From assembly GCA_964638715.1 (NCBI GenBank), contig CAZWZF010000015.1:34683-98682 (forward strand): a stretch of DNA of 64,000 nucleotides, in the 5' to 3' direction. The position numbers and the translations under genes are program-made. Shown here piece after piece: positions 25,028 to 35,063 of the stretch. Each line of letters opens with the position of its first letter. Within the stretch, counting starts at the first letter, position 1. Below the pieces are notes generated by a model. That model did no database searches, had not been told where the DNA came from, and saw only the letters and a list, made by a program, of their open reading frames with translations. Origin of the DNA: JBAXQQ01 sp037131695 (GTDB taxonomy: Bacteria > Armatimonadota > Hebobacteria > CAIYQO01).

Positions 25028-26773
25028 TCATTCTGGAACTTTCCCCACACTTAAGCCAGCCACATGACTCCAGGGAGCCACACAATTGAACAATGTGCGT
25101 CGTTGTACGCCTCCCGACTTATCTGGGGTTCCGGTCACCACCACTTCCAGCCGGCACAGGCCGGACTCGGGATACCAGCCAGGGAACAACCTGAGCGGTA
25201 CCCGCAACGCCAGGGTATAGCTGCTTTGTGCTACCGCACCAACCATTTCCACATCCGGCACGGCCGTTGGCATCGGCCCACCGCTTGACAACAGTACTTG
25301 CGCTGGTTGTTTCGCCGTGGGCGGGAGCAGAAAGAATTGACTCACACGCGATCCGGCACCGGTCGCACATTCGACCGGTGCGCTGGAGCCGAATAACTCA
25401 ACGCAGGATCCAGCCCATGGTTGGGCGGGGTTGGTCCGAACGTCCTGATCGTCCACGCGGGCAAGGAGCAGCAGATTGTCCCCCGCCACAGCGAAACGCA
25501 GTTCTGCACCATTCATGCGGCGGGGCGGTACGGCATCAAGCGCCGCCTCGATGTCAGATAACACTGGCAATTCCGGCAGACGCGGTAGCGACCATTCCGT
25601 TACCACATCCACGGCGAACTGCCCGCCCACGCCCGGATCCGCCGCCTGGGTCACCAGCAGCTCCGTCCGGTCGCCGACATTTTCAATCCGCACCTCCACC
25701 ACCGCCGGCGTCACCGTACCATCCTCGCGCCGTACGGCCGGCCGGGTCTGATTGAAGGTGAAGCGTTCCGCATGTGGTTTGATCAAGCCCTGTTGATCGG
25801 CTTCGCCTAGCGCCTTCCCCAGTTCGACCAGTTGCGCGGCGGCATCTGTAGGCAGTCGGCCATCCTTCTGGATCGGAACATCCCAGGTGAACACCCCGCC
25901 GTGATCCACGATGCGGCGCGTATGCAGATACGCTTGCGCGGTGGTATACCGCAGTGGTAGTGCTCCCCAGAATTGACCGAGAAAACTCCATACGTGATAC
26001 TGCTCGCGATGGCCGTCCGGGGCTACCACCCAGCGGTCGCGGCAATTGAGTTCACCCGGCTCGTTGGTCTCCCCAGCCGTGAAATCCTCAGCCGTCGAAT
26101 GCGGCGTCAGCATGATGCCGGGATTGAAGGAAACGATGCTGTCCGGATTTCCAGCCCGCGCCGCCGCCGCGAAACTGTGGAAATTCGGCGCATCAGGATG
26201 CCGGTACATCTCGTCGGCGAAATAACAGCCGTCGAACCACCAGCCTTTCACACGGCTTCCCCAGCACAGAGACCACTCGCGGATTACCGCCTCCCACATG
26301 ATCTGGAACTCCCGGAGTCGTTTGCCGGTGCGTTTCCCTTCGAGCGGATGCCCGCCTTCAAAGCCCCATTCCCACTGGAGTTTTGCGCATGCCGTCGGGT
26401 CTGTGGTCGGCGCGCCGCTGGGCAGATACGCCAGCAACGGGATGCCGTGGCGGTCGAGGGCGTCGGCCAATTCGGCAACCACGTCGCGGCGGGAACACTT
26501 GCTCGGATGGATGCCCGTGAAGCGGTCGTAGGCATCGTTCGGCGAGAGGTAGAACCCGGAGTTCTGGCCGATGGTCAGCATGTAATAGCCGACCCTGGCG
26601 GCGGCGAGTTGATCCGCCAATCCCTCCACGTCAAAGGCGTCAATCTGCCGATTCCACGCATCGGGTGCCAGGTTGATGGCCACCGTGTTGCTGGCCAGAT
26701 CGGCCAGGTAATGCGACGACGCACCCCAACGTGCGGCGTGAAACCAATCACTACGATGCATAAAAACCTTCAT
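25028..26773 (-). CDS. GH29-like barrel protein with CBM9-like C-terminus
   Basis: A 581-residue protein. The N-terminal ~330 residues resemble a GH29-type barrel: DWFHAARWGASSHYLADL, YYMLTIGQNSGFYLSP, and VKGWWFDGCYF near residue 180, where the Asp sits at the position of the fucosidase nucleophile. The C-terminal ~180 residues look like a CBM9-type sandwich (ELRFAVAGDNLLLLARV, then PLRLFPGWYPESG). The codons are GC-rich. An ATG at 26761 has the better ribosome site (GAAGG, 6 bases away), so the product may be 577 residues. It follows the pseudopilin stop within 3 bases. Activity is not certain. Confidence 0.7.
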   Translation of the reverse strand: MKVFMHRSDWFHAARWGASSHYLADLASNTVAINLAPDAWNRQIDAFDVEGLADQLAAARVGYYMLTIGQNSGFYLSPNDAYDRFTGIHPSKCSRRDVVAELADALDRHGIPLLAYLPSGAPTTDPTACAKLQWEWGFEGGHPLEGKRTGKRLREFQIMWEAVIREWSLCWGSRVKGWWFDGCYFADEMYRHPDAPNFHSFAAAARAGNPDSIVSFNPGIMLTPHSTAEDFTAGETNEPGELNCRDRWVVAPDGHREQYHVWSFLGQFWGALPLRYTTAQAYLHTRRIVDHGGVFTWDVPIQKDGRLPTDAAAQLVELGKALGEADQQGLIKPHAERFTFNQTRPAVRREDGTVTPAVVEVRIENVGDRTELLVTQAADPGVGGQFAVDVVTEWSLPRLPELPVLSDIEAALDAVPPRRMNGAELRFAVAGDNLLLLARVDDQDVRTNPAQPWAGSCVELFGSSAPVECATGAGSRVSQFFLLPPTAKQPAQVLLSSGGPMPTAVPDVEMVGAVAQSSYTLALRVPLRLFPGWYPESGLCRLEVVVTGTPDKSGGVQRRTLFNCVAPWSHVAGLSVGKVPE

Positions 26774-26775
26774 TA

Positions 26776-28269
26776 CTATAGATCAGCACCATATACCTGC
26801 ACGTTCGTCGCGTTCGCGCCTGAATTACACATATCTGCAACTACACGTAACGGTATGTAACTTGCTAAAGTCGATGTATAAAACACTTGATTATTTTTCA
26901 AATAGGTAATCGTGGAGCCGGTGCGTTTGATCGCCAATTGCGTACCGGTAGCATAGGAAACCGTCGGAGACCCACTGGGCGGCGCTGCTGAATTCTCATA
27001 TATTTTTACATTGCCTCCTCCATCGCAGTAGATGGCATATTTCAGGCTCGAATAGTATGGTGAGGTAGTGGGAATGCTGTCTGATAATGCGATCATAAAT
27101 TGTTTATTGGTTTGCGCGGGAGTATATTGCACGTATCCATCCCCGTACAGTGAGGTGCCACTCATCGCCGCTGTGCCCCAGTCACCATCAGTGCCCCCGG
27201 TCTTCTGGATACTGCTGCCTGTGCCGGTATATGTCGCTGTCAGGCCGGTGGCATTGACCCACACAACTTCATCCAGAGCATCGCTCCGACTCGGCAGGAG
27301 TTCGCCGGATATCGTGGCGTTGGTAATCGAGGCCCCCGCGCTGTAGATACTGCAATTGGCGACTAACGGTAAGGTGCAAGGCTTACTGCTGGTGAAAATG
27401 GTTTTACCATTCTGGGTGTAAATGATGGTCTGACCGATGCGCGCAATCCTCAGTATATCATTAACGGTATACGTTCCAATCAGCACCTGTCCTACACCGG
27501 GTTCGCCGTAATACAGTGCTCCGCCCACGTTGCATTGCAACAAGTAGTCTATCGCTTCTCCTGTGCTCAAGTTTTGTTCATATTGCAACGATACCCGCGC
27601 GTATTTATTCGTTTGCCCGGCTTGAAATTGCACATATCCATCACCGCGGATTGTCTGCTTGCTCGATGCCCCCTCCGCGTTCCAGGAGGGGCCATCAACA
27701 CCTCCCGTTTTCGTCAAGGTATTGCCGGTAGCGGTAACATTAGTCCGGCATAGCCAGATGACATTTTGCACCGAACCGGTAAAGAGATTTTTCGACCATT
27801 GGACATGTCCGTCGACATACGAGCAAATCATGCCGCCACTATGACGGGTGGTAGCGTAGTCTGACCAGAGATAGCCGATGCCAGGCAGATTGCGTGAGGT
27901 TGACGCATTACCGTCGCCTGTCAATAAACTCGTCTCTGGCGAATTGAGCGTGCCTAATGCGATTCCCGCATAGAGGCTGTTATATACGTATCCACAAACG
28001 AGTTCTTTCGCCGTCGGGCATTGAGTCACGCCGGCAGGCAGGTTAAGGTCGGTCCAGACCTGTATACCCGGCAGGGTTTCCTCATGATCCTGAGCATACA
28101 TGGTAATCCCTAAATTAATTTGACGTTGATTGCTGATGCAGGTCGTCTGCCGTGCCTTCTCACGTGCCCGTGCAAAGACAGGGAAGAGAATTGCGGCGAG
28201 GATGGCAATAATGGCAATTACTACCAGCAATTCGATGAGGGTGAAACCTCTCCGATGATATATGGGCAT
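26776..28269 (-). CDS. Pseudopilin with duplicated lectin-like C-terminal domain
   Basis: The start at 28269 is set by GGAGG 8 bases upstream, trimming nine codons from the longest frame. The product is 497 residues. It has an N-methylation helix (GFTLIELLVVIAIIAIL), FPVFARAREKARQTTC, an H-x9-DG motif (RHSGGMICSYVDGHV), and then two tandem copies of about 145 residues. Each copy has the sequence TKTGG or QKTGG, GDGYVQ, QTNK, then a hydrophobic core with GQTIIY or GSTITY. These look like concanavalin/LamG-type sandwiches and probably bind glycans. It is divergent from the LacI-type regulator and precedes a GH29-like gene. Confidence 0.85.
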   Translation of the reverse strand: MPIYHRRGFTLIELLVVIAIIAILAAILFPVFARAREKARQTTCISNQRQINLGITMYAQDHEETLPGIQVWTDLNLPAGVTQCPTAKELVCGYVYNSLYAGIALGTLNSPETSLLTGDGNASTSRNLPGIGYLWSDYATTRHSGGMICSYVDGHVQWSKNLFTGSVQNVIWLCRTNVTATGNTLTKTGGVDGPSWNAEGASSKQTIRGDGYVQFQAGQTNKYARVSLQYEQNLSTGEAIDYLLQCNVGGALYYGEPGVGQVLIGTYTVNDILRIARIGQTIIYTQNGKTIFTSSKPCTLPLVANCSIYSAGASITNATISGELLPSRSDALDEVVWVNATGLTATYTGTGSSIQKTGGTDGDWGTAAMSGTSLYGDGYVQYTPAQTNKQFMIALSDSIPTTSPYYSSLKYAIYCDGGGNVKIYENSAAPPSGSPTVSYATGTQLAIKRTGSTITYLKNNQVFYTSTLASYIPLRVVADMCNSGANATNVQVYGADL

Positions 28270-28392
28270 GATAAGCCTCCAAATTCCAGTAGTCATAACT
28301 CGCAGGGGAACGGTGATGGTTCCAAATTGGTTATGCCATCAATATTATACCGTCAAGAAGGTAAACCAATGAATTTGTTGAAATAAAAAGTA

Positions 28393-28408
28393 ATGTTCCA
28401 TGGAACAT
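28393..28408. promoter_or_regulatory. 16-base perfect palindrome between divergent genes (candidate operator)
   Basis: ATGTTCCATGGAACAT is a perfect palindrome placed 90 bases before the LacI-type regulator and 124 bases before the divergent pseudopilin start. LacI-family operators are typically such 14-20 base palindromes. It is well placed to control both directions. It also creates a false upstream ATG for the regulator. Confidence 0.65.
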
Positions 28409-28497
28409 GTTTAATGGGTATGTGTTTCGCGTTGAAGTATGGGCCGGTGTGTGTAGAAAATATTATCGGTTCGCGTGGCACATACCAGGAGTGCATT

Positions 28498-29499
28498 ATG
28501 GTTTCTATACGCAAACTTGCGCAACTTGCTGGTGTCTCACATATTACCGTGAGCCGGGCACTGCGTGATGACCCGCATGTCGCGCCGAAGACGAAAGCGC
28601 GCATCCATACGCTGGCTGCACAATACGCCTATCACCATAATCGTGCAGCACAGCATGTTTTGAATGGCACTTCGTGTCTATTAGGATGCCTGTTGCCATC
28701 TTTCACGGAAAGTTATCATAGCCGTATGCTCTCGGGTGTGATGGCACGAGCATTTGAAGAGAACTACCAGGTAGTGGTATTAGAAACGCAATATGATCCT
28801 TTATTGACACAGAAAGCACTTCATGTACTTATCGAGCATCGGGTGGCTGGCGTCCTTATAGGGTGTGGGCAAGAAGTGCCGATTCCTCGGGAGATATTAC
28901 TCGCGTTACGGAGTCATGATATTAGTATTGTCAACGTTAATAATTCTGCAATCTCCATGCCTGCGGATTCTGTGAGTACGGATGAGCACGCTCTGAACGA
29001 GATGGCTGTCCGTTATCTTATACATATGGGGCATCGGCGTATCGGTTACCTTGATAAATATCCGCGCAATCAGGAACATATTCGTGCGCAAAAGTTTCTT
29101 CAGATCCTCCAATATTTCGGAGTTGAAAACCTTCATTTGACGCTTCCACAATTTGAAGAAATTTTGCGTTGCGGTCCAAGTAGATCCCAGGCAATCACAG
29201 CTCTTGTTACGTTGAATGATCCGATGGCGTTTCAGGCGTTGCATGCTTGTTGGCATTATAATTGGCAGGTTCCCGAGAACTTGAGTATCTTAGGATTTGG
29301 GAATTATGACGGGTCCGAGTATGCTCATCCCCCGATTACAACTATTGAACAACATCCCTGGCAACTGGGTAAGACTGCCGTAGACACATTGTTAGCCCGC
29401 ATCAATGGCGATGCATACGATGAACCACGTCACTGCTATGTGCCATTCGAGCTGATTATCCGTCAGTCTTGTGGACCGCCATTTTCTTATCAATCATAA
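28498..29499 (+). CDS. LacI-family transcriptional regulator
   Basis: The start at 28498 has AGGAG 7 bases upstream and opens directly into the LacI helix-turn-helix (IRKLAQLAGVSHITVSRALR). A longer frame from 28393 begins in the operator and is rejected. The product is 333 residues. The sensor half shows LLGCLLPSF, HRVAGVLIGC, MGHRRIGYLD and a late TTIEQHPWQLGKTAVD, all usual for the family. It probably represses the divergent pseudopilin/GH29-like operon in response to a sugar; that is inference from context. Confidence 0.92.
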   Translation: MVSIRKLAQLAGVSHITVSRALRDDPHVAPKTKARIHTLAAQYAYHHNRAAQHVLNGTSCLLGCLLPSFTESYHSRMLSGVMARAFEENYQVVVLETQYDPLLTQKALHVLIEHRVAGVLIGCGQEVPIPREILLALRSHDISIVNVNNSAISMPADSVSTDEHALNEMAVRYLIHMGHRRIGYLDKYPRNQEHIRAQKFLQILQYFGVENLHLTLPQFEEILRCGPSRSQAITALVTLNDPMAFQALHACWHYNWQVPENLSILGFGNYDGSEYAHPPITTIEQHPWQLGKTAVDTLLARINGDAYDEPRHCYVPFELIIRQSCGPPFSYQS

Positions 29500-29725
29500 T
29501 GTGTGAGTAACATTTTGTAGTCATTTTCGTTGTTGCTTATCCCATTCCAGTTTCATTACAATCTGTCGCTATTGCAATTCTACAATCGAGTATCGTTATG
29601 ACTCTGTGGTAGCTTATCAGGACGGAAATAAAGAAATCATTCACGTGAGTTCATTTAGTATTTCTCTGGAAACAATTTAATTTTGGATATTACCAGCCAG
29701 AAACCATTTATGACTTTTTCCTTAT

Positions 29726-30838
29726 TCAACCATTAAACACCTCTTTGAAGACACGAACGTAAGTTTTGAGTTGTTCCAGCGAGACTTCTGGTGGGATGCG
29801 GTGATCAGGGATTGGCAGGAATCCGCCTTCCTCGACTAATGGTCGTAAAGGCTCAAGGTGCGCGCGGATGGCCGCCTCACCCCTGGCAATGACGTGTTTA
29901 TCTACACCACCCATCATCCTCAAGTCACGGCCGAATCTTTTCCGGAAGGCGCGGGGATCCGCTCCCCAGGTGCCGACTTCGATTGGAAACAGGATATCGA
30001 AACCGGATTCCACCCAGCAGGGTGCGAGGTCGTCCACCCAGCCATCGCTGTCAATCAGCATGTGCGGGATGCCCATACCGCGATAGAACTCCAGCATCCG
30101 CCGGTAATATTTGTCGAAATGCCGCCGATATATGGTCGGTGAGAAAAGCGGGCCAGACTTGCCGCAGCAATCCTCGAAAATATAAGCGAAGTCAAATTGG
30201 ACGCGTTCCAGCATCGGACGGAATAGTGTAATGTAATGGTTCGAGAGATAATCCAGTATCTCCTCCAACAGTATGGGGTCGTCATACATCAGGTAACTAA
30301 TTCCCTCAACACCCATCCAATCGCGCGGCCAACCATACAGACTGCCAGCCATGAATGTTGCGACACGGTCGCGATTGTTCAGGGTTTCGACTTTTTCTTC
30401 CCAATCATCAGGTTGCGGAATGGCGGCAGCAGCGTCCAGAAAACCACGAAAACGGTTCCATGATTCGCGGGTTGGTTCCAGCGCCGGTGTTATGAGTTGG
30501 CTGAGACTGCTGCCGATTTTTGACCGCCTTTCCACAGTGCCCAGAGATGTCCTGACAAGCCGCCAATCATCCGCCTCTTCCAAAATTATTTCCGGTTCTG
30601 GTGATCGAGGCCATGGTGTAGCGAGACCATGAAGCGACCACATCCCCTCCTCCCAATCCTGATCGAGACCGACGGCTTCCGCCACAGTCAGATTCGATGG
30701 CAACCCTTCCTGGTGCCACCGGTCCAAGGCTTCGTCCCAATAGCCAAAAATATAGACCGGCAGACGGTCGGCGGGTTGATAGTTCATACAGGCGGCAAAC
30801 CGCTCCCGATGGGTCATAACTTCAGAATATTTTGTCAT
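29726..30838 (-). CDS. URO-D family methyltransferase-like protein
   Basis: The frame is open back to 30916, but that overlaps the upstream gene. The ATG at 30838 is preferred (370 residues); another at 30817 begins MTHRERFAACMNYQPADR, the typical family start, and is also possible. The protein shows FDFAYIFEDCCGKSGPL, then HMLIDSDGW, then a C-terminal GGVDKHVIARG. The usual H-x-C pair is not evident; Asp replaces it in LIDSDG. It is the last gene of the 35.8-29.7 kb minus-strand operon. The 226 bases beyond it (29500-29725) hold no recognised feature. Confidence 0.8.
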   Translation of the reverse strand: MTKYSEVMTHRERFAACMNYQPADRLPVYIFGYWDEALDRWHQEGLPSNLTVAEAVGLDQDWEEGMWSLHGLATPWPRSPEPEIILEEADDWRLVRTSLGTVERRSKIGSSLSQLITPALEPTRESWNRFRGFLDAAAAIPQPDDWEEKVETLNNRDRVATFMAGSLYGWPRDWMGVEGISYLMYDDPILLEEILDYLSNHYITLFRPMLERVQFDFAYIFEDCCGKSGPLFSPTIYRRHFDKYYRRMLEFYRGMGIPHMLIDSDGWVDDLAPCWVESGFDILFPIEVGTWGADPRAFRKRFGRDLRMMGGVDKHVIARGEAAIRAHLEPLRPLVEEGGFLPIPDHRIPPEVSLEQLKTYVRVFKEVFNG

Positions 30839-30909
30839 AATAAATTTTCCATAGCGGCAATCGCTCATAATAATTATATTGACACAACAATTTTTACCGC
30901 CTTTTTTCA

Positions 30910-32802
30910 TCACCACCCAAGTATTGTATTATCAGCAACGAACCGTTGAACTTCGCGCATTGGAGTTTCGCTGCCTTTTCTCATGGTATCACGCTGGTAA
31001 AGTTGTAAGCCGATAAGGTTTGTTTCGCGTGGTGAAATTTCGACCAGGGTACTTCCGCGAAATGTGCATTTGTAGACAATTTCGGCTTTGCTATTCGCGT
31101 TTACCGTGTAACTTGAAGTGCTTTCAAATATAGGGAAAGTAAGTTCGACAACATCACCGGGTTTAATATCTGTCACCAATAAATATTGCCCCACCCAGTC
31201 CAGTGGACGATTGATATTACCTACGCGCAATTGCACCGACTTTCGTTGAACCCATCCAGGCACCCGCAATGAAATGCGGCTGGCTGCATGGTTGTGGATT
31301 ACGACTTTTCCTTCATAAGGCAAATAACTGTCAATATCTACCAATCGTCCTGCCCGATTGAGCAGCAAGTTAACAACGGCATGGTCGCCATTTTCGCGAA
31401 GGGTGCCTTCCCATGCGTAATATAATCCCTGGGTGGCATTTCCAGTGCAGCAATGCATAACCCAGGGATTTGGGATGCTGGTGGGAAGCGCAGTTCCGGC
31501 GAAGCAGCCAAGACTACGTTGAATAATGTTATCAAAAGATAGCTTTCCCGGAGTCTTTTCATTCTCAGTAGGGTCGGGTTGATCCTGGAATTGTGCAGCG
31601 ATATTTTCCAAGTCTTCAGCGCTCGTAAGCTGCTGTTCGACCAGTTGGTTGCGGACAGCGGCATCAACATCATCCCAGTAATCGCCAAGACCCGCGTCAG
31701 ACATACGGATGCCTAAAGCGATGATGTCACCCAACGCGCAGCCTTCCATCTGGTTCGACGCGCCGGGGAAACAGTTAATCCAACCCATTCGCGGTATTCC
31801 CTGAGATAAAGTGAACTCATAGGAACGCCTGACAAACTCAAGGATTCTCTGGTCGGCTATTGCCCGTCCATAAGCCAGCAATCCGCGCAGGACAATGGCG
31901 CGGGCATGAAAATGCGAATACCAATGACCGAGTTCAGCACCGGCGGTAAATGGCGGGTCTGGCTGACATGGAGCCACATGACCGGGTAGTCCGTCGCGGT
32001 TGCCGTCGGGGTCGGGGACACCACCCCAAAAACGAGGCAGCAGACAGTAGTTGGCAAGCTTGGTTGCAAGATCCAACGCCACCAAACTTCCGCTTTGCTC
32101 GTACCAATGCGCGGCACCATACAGCTGGTGACCATGCATGCAAGTTACAGCACCTTCACCACCTTCGGTGTCACTGTGAGATTCATCAGTGTTCAGCCAA
32201 CCGGATCGTGGATAAGCGCATGGTTCACCCCAACCGCCTTTTTCCGGATAATAGCCATAATTATCCTTGACTACCAGAATTCGGTGTAAACCACCGCATA
32301 AATCATCCAACATTTGGTAGCATTCAGACCCGCCGCCCAGTTCGCGCCAGACAAGCAATGCTCGCAACAAACGACCCGCACCCGGAACCGTACAAAAATC
32401 TTCGTCTTTTCCCTCGCCATAAAAACCGGTAGCATATGAATTGCGCCATGGTCGGCGCGGATTAACTTTATCCCAATAAAGTCCATCATCAACACGGCTT
32501 AATATCGCGTCGCGAAATTTTTTCTCCAGGTCGGTGTATTGGTCACTGCCCGACATTACCCGCATTAGCGGGAAAGATTCAGCAAACTTTGGGTCGCAAA
32601 GAGTTTCAGCAGACGCCCAATGAGAGAAATACGGACGTTTTGTACAAAATTGGATAATTCCATACATTGTCATTAACTCGGGGTCGATATTCCCACCTAA
32701 TCCATTCAGCGCAAGAGCGGCTCGTGCTGAAAGGTCAAGAGTATCCGGCACTTTTGCTGTCCTGACAGTTCCTGAAATTTTAGTAGCCAAGTGATTAATC
32801 AT
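30910..32802 (-). CDS. GH127-like (beta-L-arabinofuranosidase-type) glycosidase
   Basis: A 630-residue protein with an (alpha/alpha)6-barrel followed by beta-sandwich regions. The key segment MHCCTGNATQGLYYAWEG (near residue 445) matches the Cys-Cys motif of GH127/DUF1680 enzymes, whose cysteines bind zinc and include the nucleophile. YDFAVNL-type sandwich strands follow (AVVNLLLNRAG). It should remove beta-L-arabinofuranose or a related sugar, with exact specificity unknown. No signal peptide is seen. It lies 14 bases downstream of the propeller hydrolase gene. A distant paralogue occurs at 60096-61919. Confidence 0.8.
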   Translation of the reverse strand: MINHLATKISGTVRTAKVPDTLDLSARAALALNGLGGNIDPELMTMYGIIQFCTKRPYFSHWASAETLCDPKFAESFPLMRVMSGSDQYTDLEKKFRDAILSRVDDGLYWDKVNPRRPWRNSYATGFYGEGKDEDFCTVPGAGRLLRALLVWRELGGGSECYQMLDDLCGGLHRILVVKDNYGYYPEKGGWGEPCAYPRSGWLNTDESHSDTEGGEGAVTCMHGHQLYGAAHWYEQSGSLVALDLATKLANYCLLPRFWGGVPDPDGNRDGLPGHVAPCQPDPPFTAGAELGHWYSHFHARAIVLRGLLAYGRAIADQRILEFVRRSYEFTLSQGIPRMGWINCFPGASNQMEGCALGDIIALGIRMSDAGLGDYWDDVDAAVRNQLVEQQLTSAEDLENIAAQFQDQPDPTENEKTPGKLSFDNIIQRSLGCFAGTALPTSIPNPWVMHCCTGNATQGLYYAWEGTLRENGDHAVVNLLLNRAGRLVDIDSYLPYEGKVVIHNHAASRISLRVPGWVQRKSVQLRVGNINRPLDWVGQYLLVTDIKPGDVVELTFPIFESTSSYTVNANSKAEIVYKCTFRGSTLVEISPRETNLIGLQLYQRDTMRKGSETPMREVQRFVADNTILGW

Positions 32803-32815
32803 TGTTTATTTACCT

Positions 32816-33760
32816 CTATTGTTTTGTGTTATCAATATCTGCCACCGCCAACCCGATGCTCTGGCATAGACGGCGACCTACATTTACAAATAAATATATT
32901 TTTTCTTCAGTCTGCAATATGCACGGGTCATTAATACGATAGTTTTCAGTACCGGCAACCTTATGATCCATCAATAATCCCAGACATTCAGCTTCTGAAA
33001 AATCTTCATTAATGCTGTATAGATATAAATCAGAAATCGGGTTATACAATTCCGCATCTTCACGGTTGGCAAACGCAATCAGATAATTTTGCCCTTTCCA
33101 GGTGAATAGCCAACCCGGTCCCATTTGATCCGTTCCTGGTGGTGGTGTGATGAATGGCTTCGGAGACGCCTCCCAGTACCGACCGTCGGACGACCACGCC
33201 TGCCAGATGCTGCGCGTCCCCGCGAGGGTGCCCATAAGCAGCATCCAATACCGACCTTTGCCGGTATCGCGCTGGAGTCGGAACACCCGCGCATAAGAGG
33301 CTTCCGTAAGGTCAGGCCCGAAGCTCTGTGTGGTGACAGCGATGTCGCCGTACTCGAAGTGGATACCGTCCCGGGAGGTCGAATAGCGGGTGGTGTCATT
33401 CTCACCATGGAAATAGAGGAACATGCAATTTTCATCATAATTCCAGATGGCGTGCGGACTACACACATGGCTGACCTGGTAATGCGGCGGCCATACATTG
33501 CCGATAATCGGATTATACGGATACTCGCGCCACGGCCCTTCCGGGTGGTCCGCCAGTGCCAGGCAAATACCGCCCGGCGCGTCGTGCGGCGCATAATACA
33601 TGTAATACTTCGCCAGGGGATTCTCCCATGCCGAATCAGTTTCGATTACACTGGGGTGGATGATGTCCGGGTGCGGGCTGTAACGCAGCTCCGCCGGATC
33701 CAGTACAATTCCCTGGTAGTAAAATGCAGGAAAATTTCCATACTCTTCAATAGATTTCAT
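32816..33760 (-). CDS. Five-bladed-propeller glycosidase-like protein (GH43/GH32-type)
   Basis: A 314-residue protein with blade-like repeats typical of GH43, GH32 and GH130 propellers: HPSVIETDS, YYMYYAPHDAPGGICLALAD, HGENDTTRYSTSRDGIHFE, IWQAWSSDGRYWEASP and INDPCILQTEEKIYLFVN. The RDG and SSDG turns are the usual blade signatures. Catalytic acids cannot be fixed by eye. It overlaps the beta-helix gene's end by 14 bases and has its own GGAGG site. It probably cleaves a side-chain sugar in the same substrate as its operon partners. Confidence 0.75.
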   Translation of the reverse strand: MKSIEEYGNFPAFYYQGIVLDPAELRYSPHPDIIHPSVIETDSAWENPLAKYYMYYAPHDAPGGICLALADHPEGPWREYPYNPIIGNVWPPHYQVSHVCSPHAIWNYDENCMFLYFHGENDTTRYSTSRDGIHFEYGDIAVTTQSFGPDLTEASYARVFRLQRDTGKGRYWMLLMGTLAGTRSIWQAWSSDGRYWEASPKPFITPPPGTDQMGPGWLFTWKGQNYLIAFANREDAELYNPISDLYLYSINEDFSEAECLGLLMDHKVAGTENYRINDPCILQTEEKIYLFVNVGRRLCQSIGLAVADIDNTKQ

Positions 33761-35063
33761 CGGTGGTTTCCTCCAATTGTTGGTTCTCGTTCATGAGCAT
33801 CACGTCGTTCACCTGCATGGCCAGGTTCTCGCCGCGCAGCCTTGCGGTCTGCACCTCGGTGATAGTTCCGTCATTGCGGACCAGACCGCCGTGCGCCGAC
33901 TCGCCTTCGGCCGATTGGCTGACCCCATCCAAAGTCAGGTTCCGAATCGTGCCCCGGTTGTTGAGGAACACGATGGGACCGGCTGTGCGGTTGATTACGT
34001 GACAGTCCCGCGCCGTGAATCCGTCAACGACAACCTCGGGCTCAAGATGAATATCGTCGCAAGCTTGCTGTTCCTCGACCCGCGTGTAGCCGTCGAGTGT
34101 AAGGTTGCGCACGTGTGCCTTGCCCCACAGGTAGATCGGCGCGAAGCCGTGCCAAATCGGCCCCGCCGGCGGATTGCTGTATAGACCGCGGCGCGACTTG
34201 GCGCAGTGAATGTCTCGCAGCGCGATGTCCTCGAAGAGGCTGGGTTCGCCGGGGTGCAAGCTGTAGTCAGAGAAGGAAACGACGTTATAGCGGTAGGTGC
34301 CATGGATATTTCGGATGGAGACGCGGCGAATGGGCGAACCAGCCGAGAGCAGACGAACCGCTGTCCATCCGTCCTCGGCAAAGAGTCCGTCCACCGCGAT
34401 GTCCTCAATCGGCCCGCGTGACATTTCTGCCACCATTCCATCGTCGGCATTTAACGCTAATAGGTCGTCGTGGGTCATACCCTTAAGGTTTGAAATATAA
34501 CCGTAGCGGCTATTACCGTGGATGTGGATACCGTCCATGTTGACTTCCTGCGGATTGGAGTTCTTATAGTCAAAGGTGATGTCTCGCACCGTGAACTGAT
34601 AGAGATTGCCCAGTTGCGCGCCGAAGGTGGTGGGGTCGCGCAGGGTCAGCCCTTGCAAGGTCAGGTTCCGCACCCGGTTAAAACGCATCAGCACGCCGAT
34701 GAAGCGCTGCGGATCGTAAGGCATGGTCAGCCCCGCCTGGCCCATCGCCGGGAAGGGATTCGGCGCCTGGCTGCGGTTGTCCATGTCCCAGATGCCGCCG
34801 CTGAGCGCGACGTTCTCGTTGCCATGCTCATGATCGTCATTGGTGATCATCACCGTGTCGCTGTGCGGTGCCAGGCGGATGACGGTGAACGGATCCAACC
34901 GCAACGCCTGTCCAGAATGGATGATCAGCGTGCGGCTGATGAGGTAATGCTTGGGCGGCGGCGGGAGATACACGGACGAAGTCCCGGCATCGAGCAGGGC
35001 CTGAATGCCTGCCGTATCGTCATGTGTCCCGTCGCCAAAGAGGCCTGAATTTTGTTCTGTCAT
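33747..35063 (-). CDS. Right-handed beta-helix protein (pectate-lyase-3/GH28-like)
   Basis: A 438-residue protein. The opening GLFGDGTHDDTAGIQALLDA is the classic start of pectate-lyase-superfamily (PF12708) proteins. Coils follow: IHSGQALRLDPFTVIRLAP, VMITNDDHEHGNENVALSGG, NLTLQGLTLRDP and NMDGIHIHG. GH28-like residues are suggested by LNADDGMV. It would cut or bind an acidic or neutral polysaccharide; no signal peptide is seen. Its start overlaps the ComB-like stop by ATGA. Short truncated copies of its 5' part occur at 37975-38102 and 45171-45233. Confidence 0.82.
   Translation of the reverse strand: MTEQNSGLFGDGTHDDTAGIQALLDAGTSSVYLPPPPKHYLISRTLIIHSGQALRLDPFTVIRLAPHSDTVMITNDDHEHGNENVALSGGIWDMDNRSQAPNPFPAMGQAGLTMPYDPQRFIGVLMRFNRVRNLTLQGLTLRDPTTFGAQLGNLYQFTVRDITFDYKNSNPQEVNMDGIHIHGNSRYGYISNLKGMTHDDLLALNADDGMVAEMSRGPIEDIAVDGLFAEDGWTAVRLLSAGSPIRRVSIRNIHGTYRYNVVSFSDYSLHPGEPSLFEDIALRDIHCAKSRRGLYSNPPAGPIWHGFAPIYLWGKAHVRNLTLDGYTRVEEQQACDDIHLEPEVVVDGFTARDCHVINRTAGPIVFLNNRGTIRNLTLDGVSQSAEGESAHGGLVRNDGTITEVQTARLRGENLAMQVNDVMLMNENQQLEETTDEIY

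Noticed and set aside
25028..25030. Stop-codon readthrough or selenocysteine at the TGA of the GH29-like gene
   Set aside because: No SECIS-like hairpin was evident, and the downstream sequence differs in composition; chance or decay is simpler.
28393..28497. N-terminal extension of the LacI-type regulator from ATG 28393
   Set aside because: It would start inside the palindrome, lacks an RBS, and the family begins exactly at the 28498 start, which has AGGAG.
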